Shown here piece by piece: positions 16,517 to 26,227 of a stretch of DNA of 64,000 nt (the stretch's first letter is position 1; each line of letters starts with the position of its first letter). A program made the position numbers and the translations under genes. The notes below the pieces were generated by a model, which was not told where the DNA came from, did not search any database, and saw only the letters and a program-made list of their open reading frames with translations. This DNA comes from Qipengyuania gaetbuli. Lineage in GTDB: Bacteria; Pseudomonadota; Alphaproteobacteria; Sphingomonadales; Sphingomonadaceae. The DNA lies in contig NZ_JAIVLR010000001.1 in NCBI RefSeq assembly GCF_020524765.1, forward strand, positions 744,001 through 808,000. Direction: 5' to 3'.

Positions 16517-17608
16517 ATGGTCGCCGCCCTGCGCCAGAATTCCGAAATGAGCTCCCGGGCCGACGAAGCCGACACCCGCGTCAAGGTCATGCTGGTCGAC
16601 GATTCGCTTACCGTGCGGACCGTCTTCTCGCGCATGCTGGCGAAGGAAGCCGACCTTAGCGTCGTCGCCACCGCCAGCACCGCCGAGCGCGGGCTCGACG
16701 AACTGCGGGCACAGGCAGTGGACGTGGTCCTGCTCGACCTCGAAATGCCCGGCATGGGCGGGCTCGAGGCGCTGCCCAAGATCCTCGCCCTCTCGCCTTC
16801 GACCAAGGTGCTGGTCATTTCCTCGCTCACTGCCGAAGGGGCGGAGCATACTGTCGAGGCGCTGCGCATGGGCGCGGCCGACACCATGCTCAAGCCGCGT
16901 CCCGGCGGGTTCAACGACGATTATCGCGACCAGCTGCTCGGCAAGATCCGCGCGCTCAAGGGCATGGGTGTGGACGAGGTGCGCCGCGCCAGCGTGCGCC
17001 CCGCCTCGCGCCGTGCCGGCAAGCGCCCGCAGGTCGTCGCCATCGGCGCATCGACCGGCGGCATCCACGCGCTCAACCTTTTCCTGCGCAAGCTGCCGAA
17101 GGATTTCGAGCTCCCGATCCTCATCACCCAGCATCTTCCTGCCAGCTTCATTCCGGTCTTCGCGCGTCAGATGGAAGTCGCCTCGGGCCGCCAGGCGATC
17201 CTTGCCGACGAAGGCGTAGAAATCCGCCGCGGCAATCTCGTGATCGCGCCGGGCCATGGCCACATGGTCGTGCACCGCAAGGGCACGCGCTACGTGACCG
17301 GCCTCGCCTACCATCCGGTCAAGAGCGGCTGCATGCCCTCGGTCGACCCGATGTTCGAGACGCTGGCCGAAGCCTATGACGGCGAAGTCGCAGGCGTCCT
17401 GCTTTCGGGCATGGGCCGCGACGGCACCGACGGGGCCGTGTCCATCGTCAATGCGGGCGGCTCCATCTACGCGCAGGACGCGCACAGCTGCGCCGTCTGG
17501 GGTATGCCCCGCGCGGTTACGGAAATGGGACTGACCACTGCCGCCCTTCCTCCCGAAGAGCTGGCCGAAACGGTGCTCGCCAGCGCCGGAGCCCAAGCAT
17601 GGCGATAG
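16517..17608 (+). CDS. cheB: chemotaxis protein-glutamate methylesterase CheB
   Basis: A 363-residue two-domain enzyme that removes methyl groups from chemoreceptors for adaptation. The receiver domain (about residues 22-145) has VKVMLVDDS and VVLLDLEMPGMGG with the phospho-acceptor. The methylesterase domain (about 170-355) has the catalytic serine in AIGASTGGIHAL, histidine in LITQHLPASF and aspartate in LLSGMGRDGTDGA. Its first ATG has GGAG seven bases upstream; an ATG ten codons later (MSSRADEAD) is an alternative. It overlaps cheR by 10 bases. Confidence 0.93.
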   Translation: MVAALRQNSEMSSRADEADTRVKVMLVDDSLTVRTVFSRMLAKEADLSVVATASTAERGLDELRAQAVDVVLLDLEMPGMGGLEALPKILALSPSTKVLVISSLTAEGAEHTVEALRMGAADTMLKPRPGGFNDDYRDQLLGKIRALKGMGVDEVRRASVRPASRRAGKRPQVVAIGASTGGIHALNLFLRKLPKDFELPILITQHLPASFIPVFARQMEVASGRQAILADEGVEIRRGNLVIAPGHGHMVVHRKGTRYVTGLAYHPVKSGCMPSVDPMFETLAEAYDGEVAGVLLSGMGRDGTDGAVSIVNAGGSIYAQDAHSCAVWGMPRAVTEMGLTTAALPPEELAETVLASAGAQAWR

Positions 17609-18477
17609 AGGATGCCTCCAACCGCATAATCGCCGACCTGCTGGCCTCGCGCACCGGGCAGCAACTGACCGAAAGCCGCCGGTGGCGCATTTCGACCGCG
17701 CTGTCGGGCCTGTTCCGCGAACTGGGTATCCAGAACGTCGACCAACTCGCCTGCATGCTGGAGCGGCCGGGCGAATACCGGCTAGCGACCCGCGTGGTCG
17801 AGGCGCTGCTCAACAACGAGACCTATTTCTTCCGCGACCATGCCTATTTCGGAACGCTCGCCAACACGGTCCTGCCCGACCTTGCCCGCAAACGCGCGGA
17901 CAGCAAAAAGCTGACGATCTGGTCGGCAGGCTGTTCGACCGGTCAGGAAGTGCTTTCGCTCGCCATGACCTTTGCCGAACAGCCGGGCCGCTGGCACGAC
18001 TGGACGATTGACATCATCGGCACCGATATTTCGGGCAAGGCCATCGAACAGGCCCGCAGCGGCACCTATTCGCAGTTCGAGATCCAGCGGGGCATTTCGG
18101 TCGCGCAGATGCTCAATTTCTTCAGCGAGATGAAGGGCGGCTGGCAGGCCAGCGACCGCATTCGCGGGATGGTCCGCTTCGAACAGCAAAACGTCCTCGA
18201 TTTCCCGCCCATGCCGGGCCGCTTCGACCTCGTCCTGTGCCGCAACGTGCTGCTCTATTTCGCGCCCGAAACGCGCCGATCGGCCTTCGACCGGCTGGCC
18301 AGCGCGGTTGCGCCGGACGGGTTTTTGATGCTGGGCGCTGGCGAAACGGTGGTCGGGCAGACAGAGCGGTTCGAACCGTCCTCGCATGGCTCTGCGCTCT
18401 ACTCGCTGCGCCAGCAGGCGGGCAGCGCGCCGCTCGGCCTGTCGATCAAGCCGCACCAGGCGGTGGTCAACGGCTGA
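17599..18477 (+). CDS. cheR: chemotaxis protein methyltransferase CheR
   Basis: A 292-residue SAM-dependent methyltransferase that methylates glutamates of chemoreceptors. The N-terminal helical domain is followed by NNETYFFRD near residue 72, the SAM-binding WSAGCSTGQEVLSLAM near residue 110 and DLVLCRNVLLYF near residue 210. The start lies inside the end of cheB, so the two opposing adaptation enzymes are translationally linked. No C-terminal TPR extension is present. Confidence 0.93.
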   Translation: MAIEDASNRIIADLLASRTGQQLTESRRWRISTALSGLFRELGIQNVDQLACMLERPGEYRLATRVVEALLNNETYFFRDHAYFGTLANTVLPDLARKRADSKKLTIWSAGCSTGQEVLSLAMTFAEQPGRWHDWTIDIIGTDISGKAIEQARSGTYSQFEIQRGISVAQMLNFFSEMKGGWQASDRIRGMVRFEQQNVLDFPPMPGRFDLVLCRNVLLYFAPETRRSAFDRLASAVAPDGFLMLGAGETVVGQTERFEPSSHGSALYSLRQQAGSAPLGLSIKPHQAVVNG

Positions 18478-18479
18478 TT

Positions 18480-18605
18480 CCTCGGTCCCAAGCCGAGGGC
18501 CGTCCACCCTTTCGAGGGTAAACGGCCGTTTTACCGTTCCTTAGCTAATCCCCCCTAATGACAGGGGAATTACCAGTTTCGCGTTACCATTGGGGGATTT
18601 TACGC
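18480..18605 (+). other. structured intergenic region between cheR and the GGDEF/EAL gene
   Basis: Several inverted repeats are packed into about 125 bases: CCTCGG/CCGAGG (18480-18485 with 18493-18498), ACCCT-TTCG-AGGGT (18506-18519, a UUCG tetraloop hairpin), the perfect palindrome AAACGGCCGTTT (18520-18531), and a C-run/G-run pair around 18550-18567. The first hairpins could end the che operon transcript, but no long T-tract follows. TTACCAT at 18584-18590 precedes the next gene. Confidence 0.5.
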
Positions 18606-20141
18606 GTGAGCCTTAACTGTGACACCACCGGTCACGATACGCGCGTTCTCCTGTTCGCACCCCTTGCCGTGCTCGCAATGATCGTATCGGCAACCGCAAT
18701 TGCGGCGCTGATCGCGCTCAGCCTCAACGTATCGCTCCTGCCGGTCATCATCGTGGCCGGCGCTGCCGCTTTCGGCCTTGCCACCGCGCTCTTCGGACGG
18801 CTGGGCATCCGGCACTTGCGCCGGCTCGAACAGCTCAGCAATTCCGACAGCCTGACGCAGCTGCCCAACCGCCGTGCGCTGCATATCGGCATCCAGCAGG
18901 AAATCCGCGCCCAGCAGGAAGTGGCGCTGGCGCTGGTCGATCTCGACGGGTTCAAGCTCCTAAACGACCACTATGGCCATTTCGTCGGCGATGCGGCGAT
19001 CAAGGAAGTCGGGCGCATTTTCGAGCAGGTCTGCGAAGGCAATGCGCAGGTCCACCGCCTCGGAGGCGACGAATATGCCATTCTCATGTCGGGCAGCCTG
19101 TCGGGCACGCTCCTCGAAGGCATCTGCCGCCGCGTCATCGAACGCCTGGCGAAGCCGGTTGCGGTCGACGACCGCCGCCTCACGCTGGGCGCCAGCATCG
19201 GCCTTGCACGCCGCCTGCCGCACGACAGCATTTCCTCCAGCGAGCTGCTACGCCGCGCCGACGTGGCGATGTATGCCTCGAAGCGCGGCGGCAAGATGCG
19301 CTGCACCTGGTTTTCCGAAGCCTTCGACCAGAGCCGCGAACAGCTGAAGGAACTGGACGACGAGCTTCGCATGGCGCTCGCGAACGAGGAATTCCGGCTC
19401 AACTACCAGCCGCTGGTCGACAGCCGCACCCGCAAGGTCGTGGCGGTCGAGTGCCTGATGCGCTGGGAGCGTCCCGACGGCAAGCGCGTCGGGCCGAACA
19501 TCTTCATCCCGGTCGCCGAGGAATCGGGCCTGATCAATCCGATCGGCCTGTGGGTGCTTCGCCAGGCCTGCATGGACGCGCTGGCGTGGGACGACATCAC
19601 CCTGTCGGTGAACATTTCGGCAGCGCAACTGCGCAACCCCGAGTTCCCGATCCAGCTGGGCCATATCCTCGAGGAAACCGGCTTCGATGCCGAGAGGCTC
19701 GAGCTCGAAATCACCGAGACCTGCCTCGTGCTCGACCCGATCGTGGCGGAGCGCAGCCTCGCGGTCATCCGCGGCTTCGGCGTCCGGGTGGCGCTGGACG
19801 ATTTCGGCACCGGCTATGCCTCGATCGGCTTCCTGCGCCAGTTCCGTTTCGAGAAGCTGAAACTCGACCGCAGCCTCGTCGTACAGGCCGGCGAAGACGA
19901 TGCCAGCCGCGCCATGATGCTTTCAAGCATTACCGTGGCCCGCGCCATGCAGATGGGCGTGACGGCAGAAGGCGTGGAAACCGAAGAACAGGCCGCCATG
20001 GTCCGGGCCGCAGGTTGCGACCAGATCCAGGGCTGGCTCTACTTCAAGGCCATGCCGGCCGATGAAATCGCCCAGCACCTCGGCCACCCGATCGGTGCAG
20101 CGCTGCCGGGCGAACGCGAAGCCTCGGCCAAGGTCGCCTAA
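18606..20141 (+). CDS. GGDEF/EAL cyclic-di-GMP signalling protein
   Basis: A 511-residue membrane-anchored protein with two N-terminal hydrophobic segments (about residues 15-65), a diguanylate cyclase domain (about 75-235) and an EAL phosphodiesterase domain (about 255-500). The GGDEF loop reads RLGGDEY and no RxxD inhibitory site precedes it. The EAL motif reads ECL in [13 protein letters not shown], but the downstream [27 protein letters not shown] and AEGVET are intact, so phosphodiesterase activity is plausible. GTG 18606 is chosen because GGGGGA lies eight bases upstream; ATG 18558 would add 16 residues but has no ribosome-binding site. Confidence 0.88.
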   Translation: MSLNCDTTGHDTRVLLFAPLAVLAMIVSATAIAALIALSLNVSLLPVIIVAGAAAFGLATALFGRLGIRHLRRLEQLSNSDSLTQLPNRRALHIGIQQEIRAQQEVALALVDLDGFKLLNDHYGHFVGDAAIKEVGRIFEQVCEGNAQVHRLGGDEYAILMSGSLSGTLLEGICRRVIERLAKPVAVDDRRLTLGASIGLARRLPHDSISSSELLRRADVAMYASKRGGKMRCTWFSEAFDQSREQLKELDDELRMALANEEFRLNYQPLVDSRTRKVVAVECLMRWERPDGKRVGPNIFIPVAEESGLINPIGLWVLRQACMDALAWDDITLSVNISAAQLRNPEFPIQLGHILEETGFDAERLELEITETCLVLDPIVAERSLAVIRGFGVRVALDDFGTGYASIGFLRQFRFEKLKLDRSLVVQAGEDDASRAMMLSSITVARAMQMGVTAEGVETEEQAAMVRAAGCDQIQGWLYFKAMPADEIAQHLGHPIGAALPGEREASAKVA

Positions 20142-20278
20142 GGGCGGCATCGCGTTTACCTCGCCGATGCGGCGACGGGTCCCGCGCAAATCCCTGCCAA
20201 ACCAGCGATTTCAAACCCGGCGTTTACCATATCGAAACGCTGTTCGGTTACCTCGAAGGCATCCTCAGAGGGGTGAAC

Positions 20279-21625
20279 ATGAACGCTATCAGCAAATTCG
20301 ACGCCGAGCTGTCCGAAGAAATCGCCAACGTTTCGCTTTCCGCCGATGCCGAAGACGGCAATTTCAAGCGCTATTGGCTTGCTGACTGGTTCAATGGGCA
20401 GACCCTTGCCAACAAGATGAAGCTGGCCGTGCTCGCACCGATGATCGGTACGGGCCTCGTGTCGCTGTTCGCCTATATCGGCTTTGCAGCAGAGGGCGCG
20501 CAACCCGTCATGCAGGCGCTGGTCCTGGTGACCGCCGCCATCTGTCTGGTACTCGGCCATCTCGCGACCCGCCGGATGATCCTCGACACCATCAAGCCGC
20601 TCAAGGCCGTGGCCGATGGCATGAAGGAACTTGCTGCCGGAGGCCGCGACGTCGAAGTCAGCGGCGTGGGCCGCAATGACGAGATCGGCGATCTTGCCCG
20701 GGCTCTCGAAGTCTTCCTGAAATCGGGCCACAAGCTCGACGAACTCTTCGCCGGCCGCAAGGAAAGTTCCGAACGCCGCAAGCGCGAAATCGACCTCCTC
20801 GCCCGCTCGTTCGAGCATGAGATCGGCGAAGTGGTGTCGGCCGTCGCCTCGGCTTCCACGCAGCTCAACGAAACTGCCGCTGCGATGGCCAAGGCCGCCG
20901 AGCACGCCTCGGGTCAGGCCGCGCAGGTCAGCGGCGCGATGGAACAGGCATCGACCGGCGTAACCGCCGCAGCAGCGGCTTCCGACGAATTCGCCATGTC
21001 GATCGGCGAGATCAGCCGCCAGGCCTCGCACTCGGCCGAACTGGCGCGCAAGGCCGCAGACGATGCTGAAGATGCCGACCAGACGATCTCCACCCTCGCT
21101 TCCTCCGCGGAACAGGTCGGCCAGATCGTCGAACTGATCCAGTCGATCGCACAGCGCACCAATCTGCTCGCCCTCAACGCCTCGATCGAGGCGGCGCGCG
21201 GCGGCGAAGCGGGCCGGGGGTTTGCCGTGGTCGCCAGCGAGGTCAAGGAACTGGCCACGCAGACCAGCCGCGCGACCGAGGAAGTCGCCGAACAGATCCG
21301 CGCCATGCAGAATTCCACCGGTGCAAGCGTCAGCGCGCTGCGGTCCATCGGCGAACAGATCAAGCAGCTCGAAACCACTGCCATCTCGATTGCCAGCGCG
21401 GTCGACCAGCAGTCGGTCGCAGGGCAGGACCTTGCCCGCAGCATCGACCTTGCCGCGCGCGGCACGGACGAGGTTGCCGGCCATATCGAGATCATGCGCG
21501 AAACCAGCCTCGCGGCCGGTGCATCGGCCAGCCAGGTGCTGTCGTCTGCTACCGACCTGCAGGGCCAGGCTTCGAACCTGCGCAGCCGCGTCGACACCTT
21601 CCTTGCAAAGGTGCGCGCAGGCTAA
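20279..21625 (+). CDS. methyl-accepting chemotaxis protein without a periplasmic domain
   Basis: A 448-residue chemoreceptor. A cytoplasmic N-terminal segment (1-45) is followed by membrane helices at about 48-70 and 77-94 with only six residues between them, so there is no periplasmic ligand-binding domain. A HAMP-like segment follows (about 95-150). The signalling coiled coil contains the conserved tip [20 protein letters not shown], followed by [18 protein letters not shown] 20279 is chosen because AGAGGGG lies five bases upstream; a GTG two codons earlier overlaps that ribosome-binding site. It would feed into the adjacent CheA/CheW. Confidence 0.92.
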   Translation: MNAISKFDAELSEEIANVSLSADAEDGNFKRYWLADWFNGQTLANKMKLAVLAPMIGTGLVSLFAYIGFAAEGAQPVMQALVLVTAAICLVLGHLATRRMILDTIKPLKAVADGMKELAAGGRDVEVSGVGRNDEIGDLARALEVFLKSGHKLDELFAGRKESSERRKREIDLLARSFEHEIGEVVSAVASASTQLNETAAAMAKAAEHASGQAAQVSGAMEQASTGVTAAAAASDEFAMSIGEISRQASHSAELARKAADDAEDADQTISTLASSAEQVGQIVELIQSIAQRTNLLALNASIEAARGGEAGRGFAVVASEVKELATQTSRATEEVAEQIRAMQNSTGASVSALRSIGEQIKQLETTAISIASAVDQQSVAGQDLARSIDLAARGTDEVAGHIEIMRETSLAAGASASQVLSSATDLQGQASNLRSRVDTFLAKVRAG

Positions 21626-21658
21626 GGCTGGCGGGAGCCGGCGTTCACCGGCCCCGCG

Positions 21659-24600
21659 TCACTCCCACCAGTAGGGCATGCGGCGGGCGTTGCCCGTCGT
21701 TACCTCGTTCATGGTGCGCGCGTCGTACAGGCGCCCGCCGAGCATGACCTGCGCGATGTCGTCCGAATTGCGGATGTCCTGCGCAGGATCGGCGGTCAGG
21801 ATGACGAGATCGGCCAGCTTGCCGACTTCGAGGCTGCCGATGTCCTTGTCCATGCCCAGCGAACGGGCAGGTTCGATCGTGCCGGCGCGCAGCGCCTCGA
21901 CCGCGCTCATGCCGCCGCGTGCGAAGCTCCACAGCTCCCAATGCGCGCCGATGCCGGCCTGCTGGCCATGCGCCCCGATGCTGACCTTCACGCCGCGCTC
22001 GGCAAGCTTCTTGGCTTCGCGCGCGGAATTGTCGTCGACGAAGGCCCACTCCGGCGCCTTGGTACGGCGGGCCGTGGCGGCCAGCAGCATCTTGGGCGGG
22101 GTGTGGACCAGCAGCGGGTTGTCGAACACGTCGGTCGCCTGGCGCCAGTAGGGATCACCGGCAAGACCGCCATAGGTCACGACCAGCGTCGGGGTGTAAT
22201 TGGTGTCCGACTGCCCGAACATCTGCAGCACGTCTTCGTACATCACGTCGAGCGGGATGTTGTGCTCCAGCGTGGAGTTGCCGTCGGCGATGAGGTTCAT
22301 GTCCATGCCGAACAGCGAGCCGCCTTCGGCCACCACCAGCATGTTTTCCGCCCGGGCAGCGGCGACAACCTGCTGGCGCTGTTCGCGGCGGGGCTGGTTG
22401 TAGTTCTTCACCGAGATACCGCCCTGCGCCTTGATACGGCGGACATGGGCCAGCGCATCCTCGTAGCTGTCGACGCGCGCATACACGCCCGGCGATTTCG
22501 CGCCGTAGATGATCTCGCCGGTGGAATAGATCCGCGGGCCGAGCAGGTTGCCGGCGCGCTGGCGCTCCGATGCGGAGAAGATCATGCTCGCCGAAGACGA
22601 GGGATCGTGGATCGTCGTCGTGCCGAGCGCCAGGTTCTGGATCAGCGACCAGTTCTGCTGCGGGACGAGATCGCCCGATCCTTGCGCGCCGTGCGCGTGC
22701 GCATCGACGAGGCCCGGGATGATCGTGCGACCGGCCGCATCGACGACCTTGGCGCCCGCCGGCACGGTCACGTCCGATGCCGAGCCGATGGCGGCAATGC
22801 GATCGCCGTCGATCAGGATCGTGCCGTTCTCGATCGTTCCGGCACTGTCACCCGCCATGGTGTGGATGCGGGCACCTGTGATGGCGACCATCCCGCTCGG
22901 CTTGTCGGCGCGCACGGTGCGGGCCAGCGAGGTGCCGCTGTCCGGCGGGGTGAAGCTGGGTGCATCTTTGCCCTGCGGCGCGCTCGGCGTCAGCGCCGAA
23001 GTACTCGCCCGGTAAAGCACCGGCCCCATCGACCAGTGCAGGGTGGAGCCGTTCTGGGCCCAGCCGATATAGTCCGCCCCGCCCTTGCTGACCTTGGTCA
23101 CGGGAAGCGAGCTGGATTTTTCGCCCACGGTCACCGCTTGCCCGCCGGGCAGCAGCGGCATGGCGAAGACTTCGTAATTCTGGCGGAAGGCGACATAGTC
23201 GCCGCGCGGGCTGACGCGGAAATCGTTGGCCAGTTCGCCCTCGGCGTGGACGCGGCGCGCTTCGCCGTCGAGATCGCTGGAAATCAGCTGCAGCTTGCCG
23301 CCAGAGCGGGCGAACATGAACAGCCGGTCGCCATCCGCTCCGAACTGCGGGTCCGATCCGTCACGGGTGACGAGGCGAGCCAGGCCGCCCGACGCGGAGA
23401 CAGCGTAAACGCCCTCGTTCTCCGAGAAATCGGGCGTGGTCAGGTAGCCCCCACTGCGCTTTTCGAACACGATGGTGCTGCCGTCGGGCGAGAACTGCGG
23501 CACGGCATAGTGGCCCGGTTCGCGGGTCACCGCGCGTTCGTCGCGACCGCGGCTGTCGATAGTGACGATCCGCCCGAGCCCGGCATCGGTCCAGCGCACG
23601 AAGGCAAGGCGCGAACCGTCGCGCGACCAGGTCGGCCACAGCTCGAGGCTGGCATCGTCGCTGGTAGTCAGGCGGCGCGGTGCGGCGTCGCCGCCGACCG
23701 GCTTGGTGTAGAGCTTGCCGAGGCTTTCGAAGACCACGGTGCGACCATCGGGCGACACGGTGGCGAAACGCGGGATTTTTGCAGTGAAGCTATCGGGCGC
23801 GACGTCGATCACCGGATGCGGCGCCGAGGCCACAGCCCGCGTATCGTCGATGCGGAAGGGGATTTCGCTGGCACCCGACCCGTCGGCAGCAATGCGCATG
23901 ATCTTGCCGCCGGCCCAGGCGACGATGCTGGAGCCGTCCGGCGTCCAGTCCATCATCGGGTAGACGCCGTAGACCGCCCATGTCTCCTGCATGTCGAGAT
24001 CGAGCTGGCCGTAGACCATCCGCTCGCGCCCGCTGGCGATATCCTTGACCCACAGCTGCGACTGGTCCTTGTCGCGCCGCACGAAGGCGATGCTCTTGCC
24101 ATCGGGCGAAGGCGTGGGGCGCACGGCGCCGCCAAAGCCGCCGATGGCGGTCGTCACTTCGCCGGTGTCGATATCATAGCGCTCGACGCGGAAGATGCCG
24201 GCGTTGGAATCCTGCGCATATTCGAAGATCGGGCCCGAGGTGACATTGCGCGTGTAGTAGATCGCGTTGCCATCGGGCGCGTAGACCGGCTCGCCCAGTT
24301 CCTTCTGCAGGGCTTCGCTGGCGCGCTTGACCAGCTGGACGCCGCCGCCGCCCGACGCGTGGTAGAGCCACACCTCGCCCGTACCCAGGCTGCGCTGCGT
24401 GGTGAAATGCTTCTTCGCCACGATGTACCGCCCATCGGGGGACCAGCTGGGGTGGTTGATCAGGCGGAAGTCTTCCTTGGTGACCTGCTGCTTGTTCGAA
24501 CCGTCGCGGTTCATGACCCAGATATTGTCGCCGCCGCCGCGATCCGAGGTGAAAGCGATCTTGCTGCCGTCGGGAGAGAATTGCGGGTGAACTTCCCATG

Positions 24601-24994
24601 CGAGGCCTTCGGCAATGCGCGTGGGCGTGCCGCCGGTAATCGGCATGGTGTAGATATCGCCGAGCAGGGCGAATGCGATGGTGCGCCCGTCGGGCGACAC
24701 GTCGACGTCGATCCACGTGCCTTCATCGGTCCGGATCGGCACTTCCTTGAGCTGGGCGCCGCGCGGCGCGGTCACGTCCCATTTCTCGTCGCTCTTTTCC
24801 TCGCCGGCGATCGGGACGGTTGCCGGTGCGGCCTGCACCTGCTGGCCGGTGCCTTCACGCGGCAGGTCGGCCTGCGAGGCGTCGACTTCCTGCTCCTCGA
24901 CCGGATTGGGGCTGGGCGTGGGTTCTTCCTGCTGCGCGTGTGCGGCGGACGCGCACAGGACCAGCGCAAGGGCGGAAGCAATGCTCGACTTCAT
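21659..24994 (-). CDS. secreted TolB-like beta-propeller / amidohydrolase fusion protein
   Basis: A 1111-residue exported protein with signal peptide MKSSIASALALVLCASAAHA. Residues about 85-680 hold repeated TolB/PD40 propeller blades (VSPDGRTIAFA, FSPDGSKIAFTSDR, WSPDGRYIV, PSPDGKSIAFVRRD and others). Residues about 700-1110 are an amidohydrolase domain with GARIHTM, GRTIIPGLVDAHAHG and GSLEVGKLADLVILT. Such fusions are common in this lineage and are thought to act on periplasmic peptides or related amides. The usual GTDA metal-ligand motif reads GAHG, and the earlier HAH-type motif reads AEGG. A LacI-type regulator gene lies 80 bases upstream on the same strand. Confidence 0.88.
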   Translation of the reverse strand: MKSSIASALALVLCASAAHAQQEEPTPSPNPVEEQEVDASQADLPREGTGQQVQAAPATVPIAGEEKSDEKWDVTAPRGAQLKEVPIRTDEGTWIDVDVSPDGRTIAFALLGDIYTMPITGGTPTRIAEGLAWEVHPQFSPDGSKIAFTSDRGGGDNIWVMNRDGSNKQQVTKEDFRLINHPSWSPDGRYIVAKKHFTTQRSLGTGEVWLYHASGGGGVQLVKRASEALQKELGEPVYAPDGNAIYYTRNVTSGPIFEYAQDSNAGIFRVERYDIDTGEVTTAIGGFGGAVRPTPSPDGKSIAFVRRDKDQSQLWVKDIASGRERMVYGQLDLDMQETWAVYGVYPMMDWTPDGSSIVAWAGGKIMRIAADGSGASEIPFRIDDTRAVASAPHPVIDVAPDSFTAKIPRFATVSPDGRTVVFESLGKLYTKPVGGDAAPRRLTTSDDASLELWPTWSRDGSRLAFVRWTDAGLGRIVTIDSRGRDERAVTREPGHYAVPQFSPDGSTIVFEKRSGGYLTTPDFSENEGVYAVSASGGLARLVTRDGSDPQFGADGDRLFMFARSGGKLQLISSDLDGEARRVHAEGELANDFRVSPRGDYVAFRQNYEVFAMPLLPGGQAVTVGEKSSSLPVTKVSKGGADYIGWAQNGSTLHWSMGPVLYRASTSALTPSAPQGKDAPSFTPPDSGTSLARTVRADKPSGMVAITGARIHTMAGDSAGTIENGTILIDGDRIAAIGSASDVTVPAGAKVVDAAGRTIIPGLVDAHAHGAQGSGDLVPQQNWSLIQNLALGTTTIHDPSSSASMIFSASERQRAGNLLGPRIYSTGEIIYGAKSPGVYARVDSYEDALAHVRRIKAQGGISVKNYNQPRREQRQQVVAAARAENMLVVAEGGSLFGMDMNLIADGNSTLEHNIPLDVMYEDVLQMFGQSDTNYTPTLVVTYGGLAGDPYWRQATDVFDNPLLVHTPPKMLLAATARRTKAPEWAFVDDNSAREAKKLAERGVKVSIGAHGQQAGIGAHWELWSFARGGMSAVEALRAGTIEPARSLGMDKDIGSLEVGKLADLVILTADPAQDIRNSDDIAQVMLGGRLYDARTMNEVTTGNARRMPYWWE

Positions 24995-25074
24995 GTATCT
25001 CTCCCTGACAGTCGGGAGCGGCTTAGACGTGCCTCAAGCGTGAATGCAAACGCCTGTTCGACGAACGACGGTAA

Positions 25075-26094
25075 TCAGGCGACGCTGGCGCGTTCCACCA
25101 GGCGCACGGGAACGCGGCGTTCCGCCTGCTCCTCGCCCCCGGCAAGCGCGGTTTCGACCAGCATGCGGCCTGCTTCGGCGAAGTCCGGCTCCACTGTCGT
25201 GAGCGGCGGATTGCTGAATTCGCCCGAGCCGAGGCCGTCGAACCCGACCACTCCGACCGCACCCGGCACGTTCACGTCGCGCAGTGCCAGTTCTTCCAGC
25301 GCACCGAGCGCCATGGCGTCGCAGGCGAAGAACAGCCCGTCGAACTTGGTCCCGCTCTCGGTCAGGCGGATAATCGCATTGCGGCCCTGCGAAACGCGGT
25401 CCGAACCGATCGACACGAATGCCGGTCGCGCCTCCAGTCCTGCGCTTTCCATTGCCGCTTGGTAGCCTTCGAACCGTTCGCGGAACTGCTTTTGCGAGGA
25501 ATTGGGATCACCCACGAAAACGATATCCTTCGCCCCGCCCTTCACCAGCCGTTCTACTGCCAGCCGGCCGCCTTCGCGGTTGTCGGAACGCACCCACACC
25601 GCATCGTCGAAGGGCGAGCCCCAGAAGGCGATGGCCTTGCTGTCGTCGGCAACCGAACGGAAATAGTCCCATGCAGCCGAATTTGTCGCGGTGCCGATCA
25701 CGACGACCGCATCGGCCTGCCGCCGCGCGACATAGTGGCCGAACAACTCGTTTTCCTTGGCCTGGAATGAAACCAGCGCCTCGTAGCCGCGCTCGGCCGC
25801 CGCGGCGCAGGTGCTGCCCAGCAAGCTATAGTAGAACGGGTTGATCGCGGCAGGCCCCTGCCCGTCGCGGCCGATCACCACGATGGCGATGCTGCCCGTC
25901 TCGCCCTTGCGCAGGCCGGCGGCGCGCATGTTGACGTGATAGCCGAGCTCGGCCGCGGCCTGTTCGACCCGGCGCCTGGTAGCCTCGGTGATGGTTTCGG
26001 ACCCGGACAACGCCCGGCTCACTGTGGACTGGCTTACCCCTGCCCGTTCGGCCACGTCGATCGACGTTACCCTGTGCGGCCTGTTTGTCGTCAT
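25075..26094 (-). CDS. LacI-family transcriptional regulator
   Basis: A 339-residue DNA-binding regulator. The N-terminal helix-turn-helix SIDVAERAGVSQSTVSRAL is followed by the hinge RRRVEQAAAELGYHVN and a periplasmic-binding-protein-like ligand domain with SIAIVVIG, FFACDAMALGALEEL and VGVVGFDGLGSGEF. ATG 26094 begins the normal HTH, and GGAGAG lies just upstream; a much longer open frame reaches 26631 but runs antisense through other genes. It may control the downstream TolB/amidohydrolase gene (same strand, 80 bases on), which is inference from adjacency. The ligand is unknown, usually a sugar or nucleoside in this family. Confidence 0.9.
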   Translation of the reverse strand: MTTNRPHRVTSIDVAERAGVSQSTVSRALSGSETITEATRRRVEQAAAELGYHVNMRAAGLRKGETGSIAIVVIGRDGQGPAAINPFYYSLLGSTCAAAAERGYEALVSFQAKENELFGHYVARRQADAVVVIGTATNSAAWDYFRSVADDSKAIAFWGSPFDDAVWVRSDNREGGRLAVERLVKGGAKDIVFVGDPNSSQKQFRERFEGYQAAMESAGLEARPAFVSIGSDRVSQGRNAIIRLTESGTKFDGLFFACDAMALGALEELALRDVNVPGAVGVVGFDGLGSGEFSNPPLTTVEPDFAEAGRMLVETALAGGEEQAERRVPVRLVERASVA

Positions 26095-26227
26095 GGCTCT
26101 CCGCGCGCTCCCTCGGCACTTGCCCCTATAGCTAGCCGATATGCCCGTCCAGTAAAGACACGGGGGATGCTTGCGCTGCCAGTCAAGGCATGAGAATGTT
26201 TCGCTCGCACTGAAATAGGGGGCCACC

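Noticed and set aside
18480..18605. Possible cyclic-di-GMP (GEMM) riboswitch before the GGDEF/EAL gene
   Set aside because: The conserved GEMM core bases are not present; only generic hairpins are seen.
21637..21652. GCCGG/CCGGC hairpin between the chemoreceptor and the TolB/amidohydrolase gene
   Set aside because: Only five base pairs and no T-run on either strand, so not called as a terminator.
21941..25465. Plus-strand open frame of over 1100 codons
   Set aside because: It is antisense to the TolB/amidohydrolase gene; the translation is rich in H, R, G and A without any family motif, as expected for a GC-rich shadow frame.
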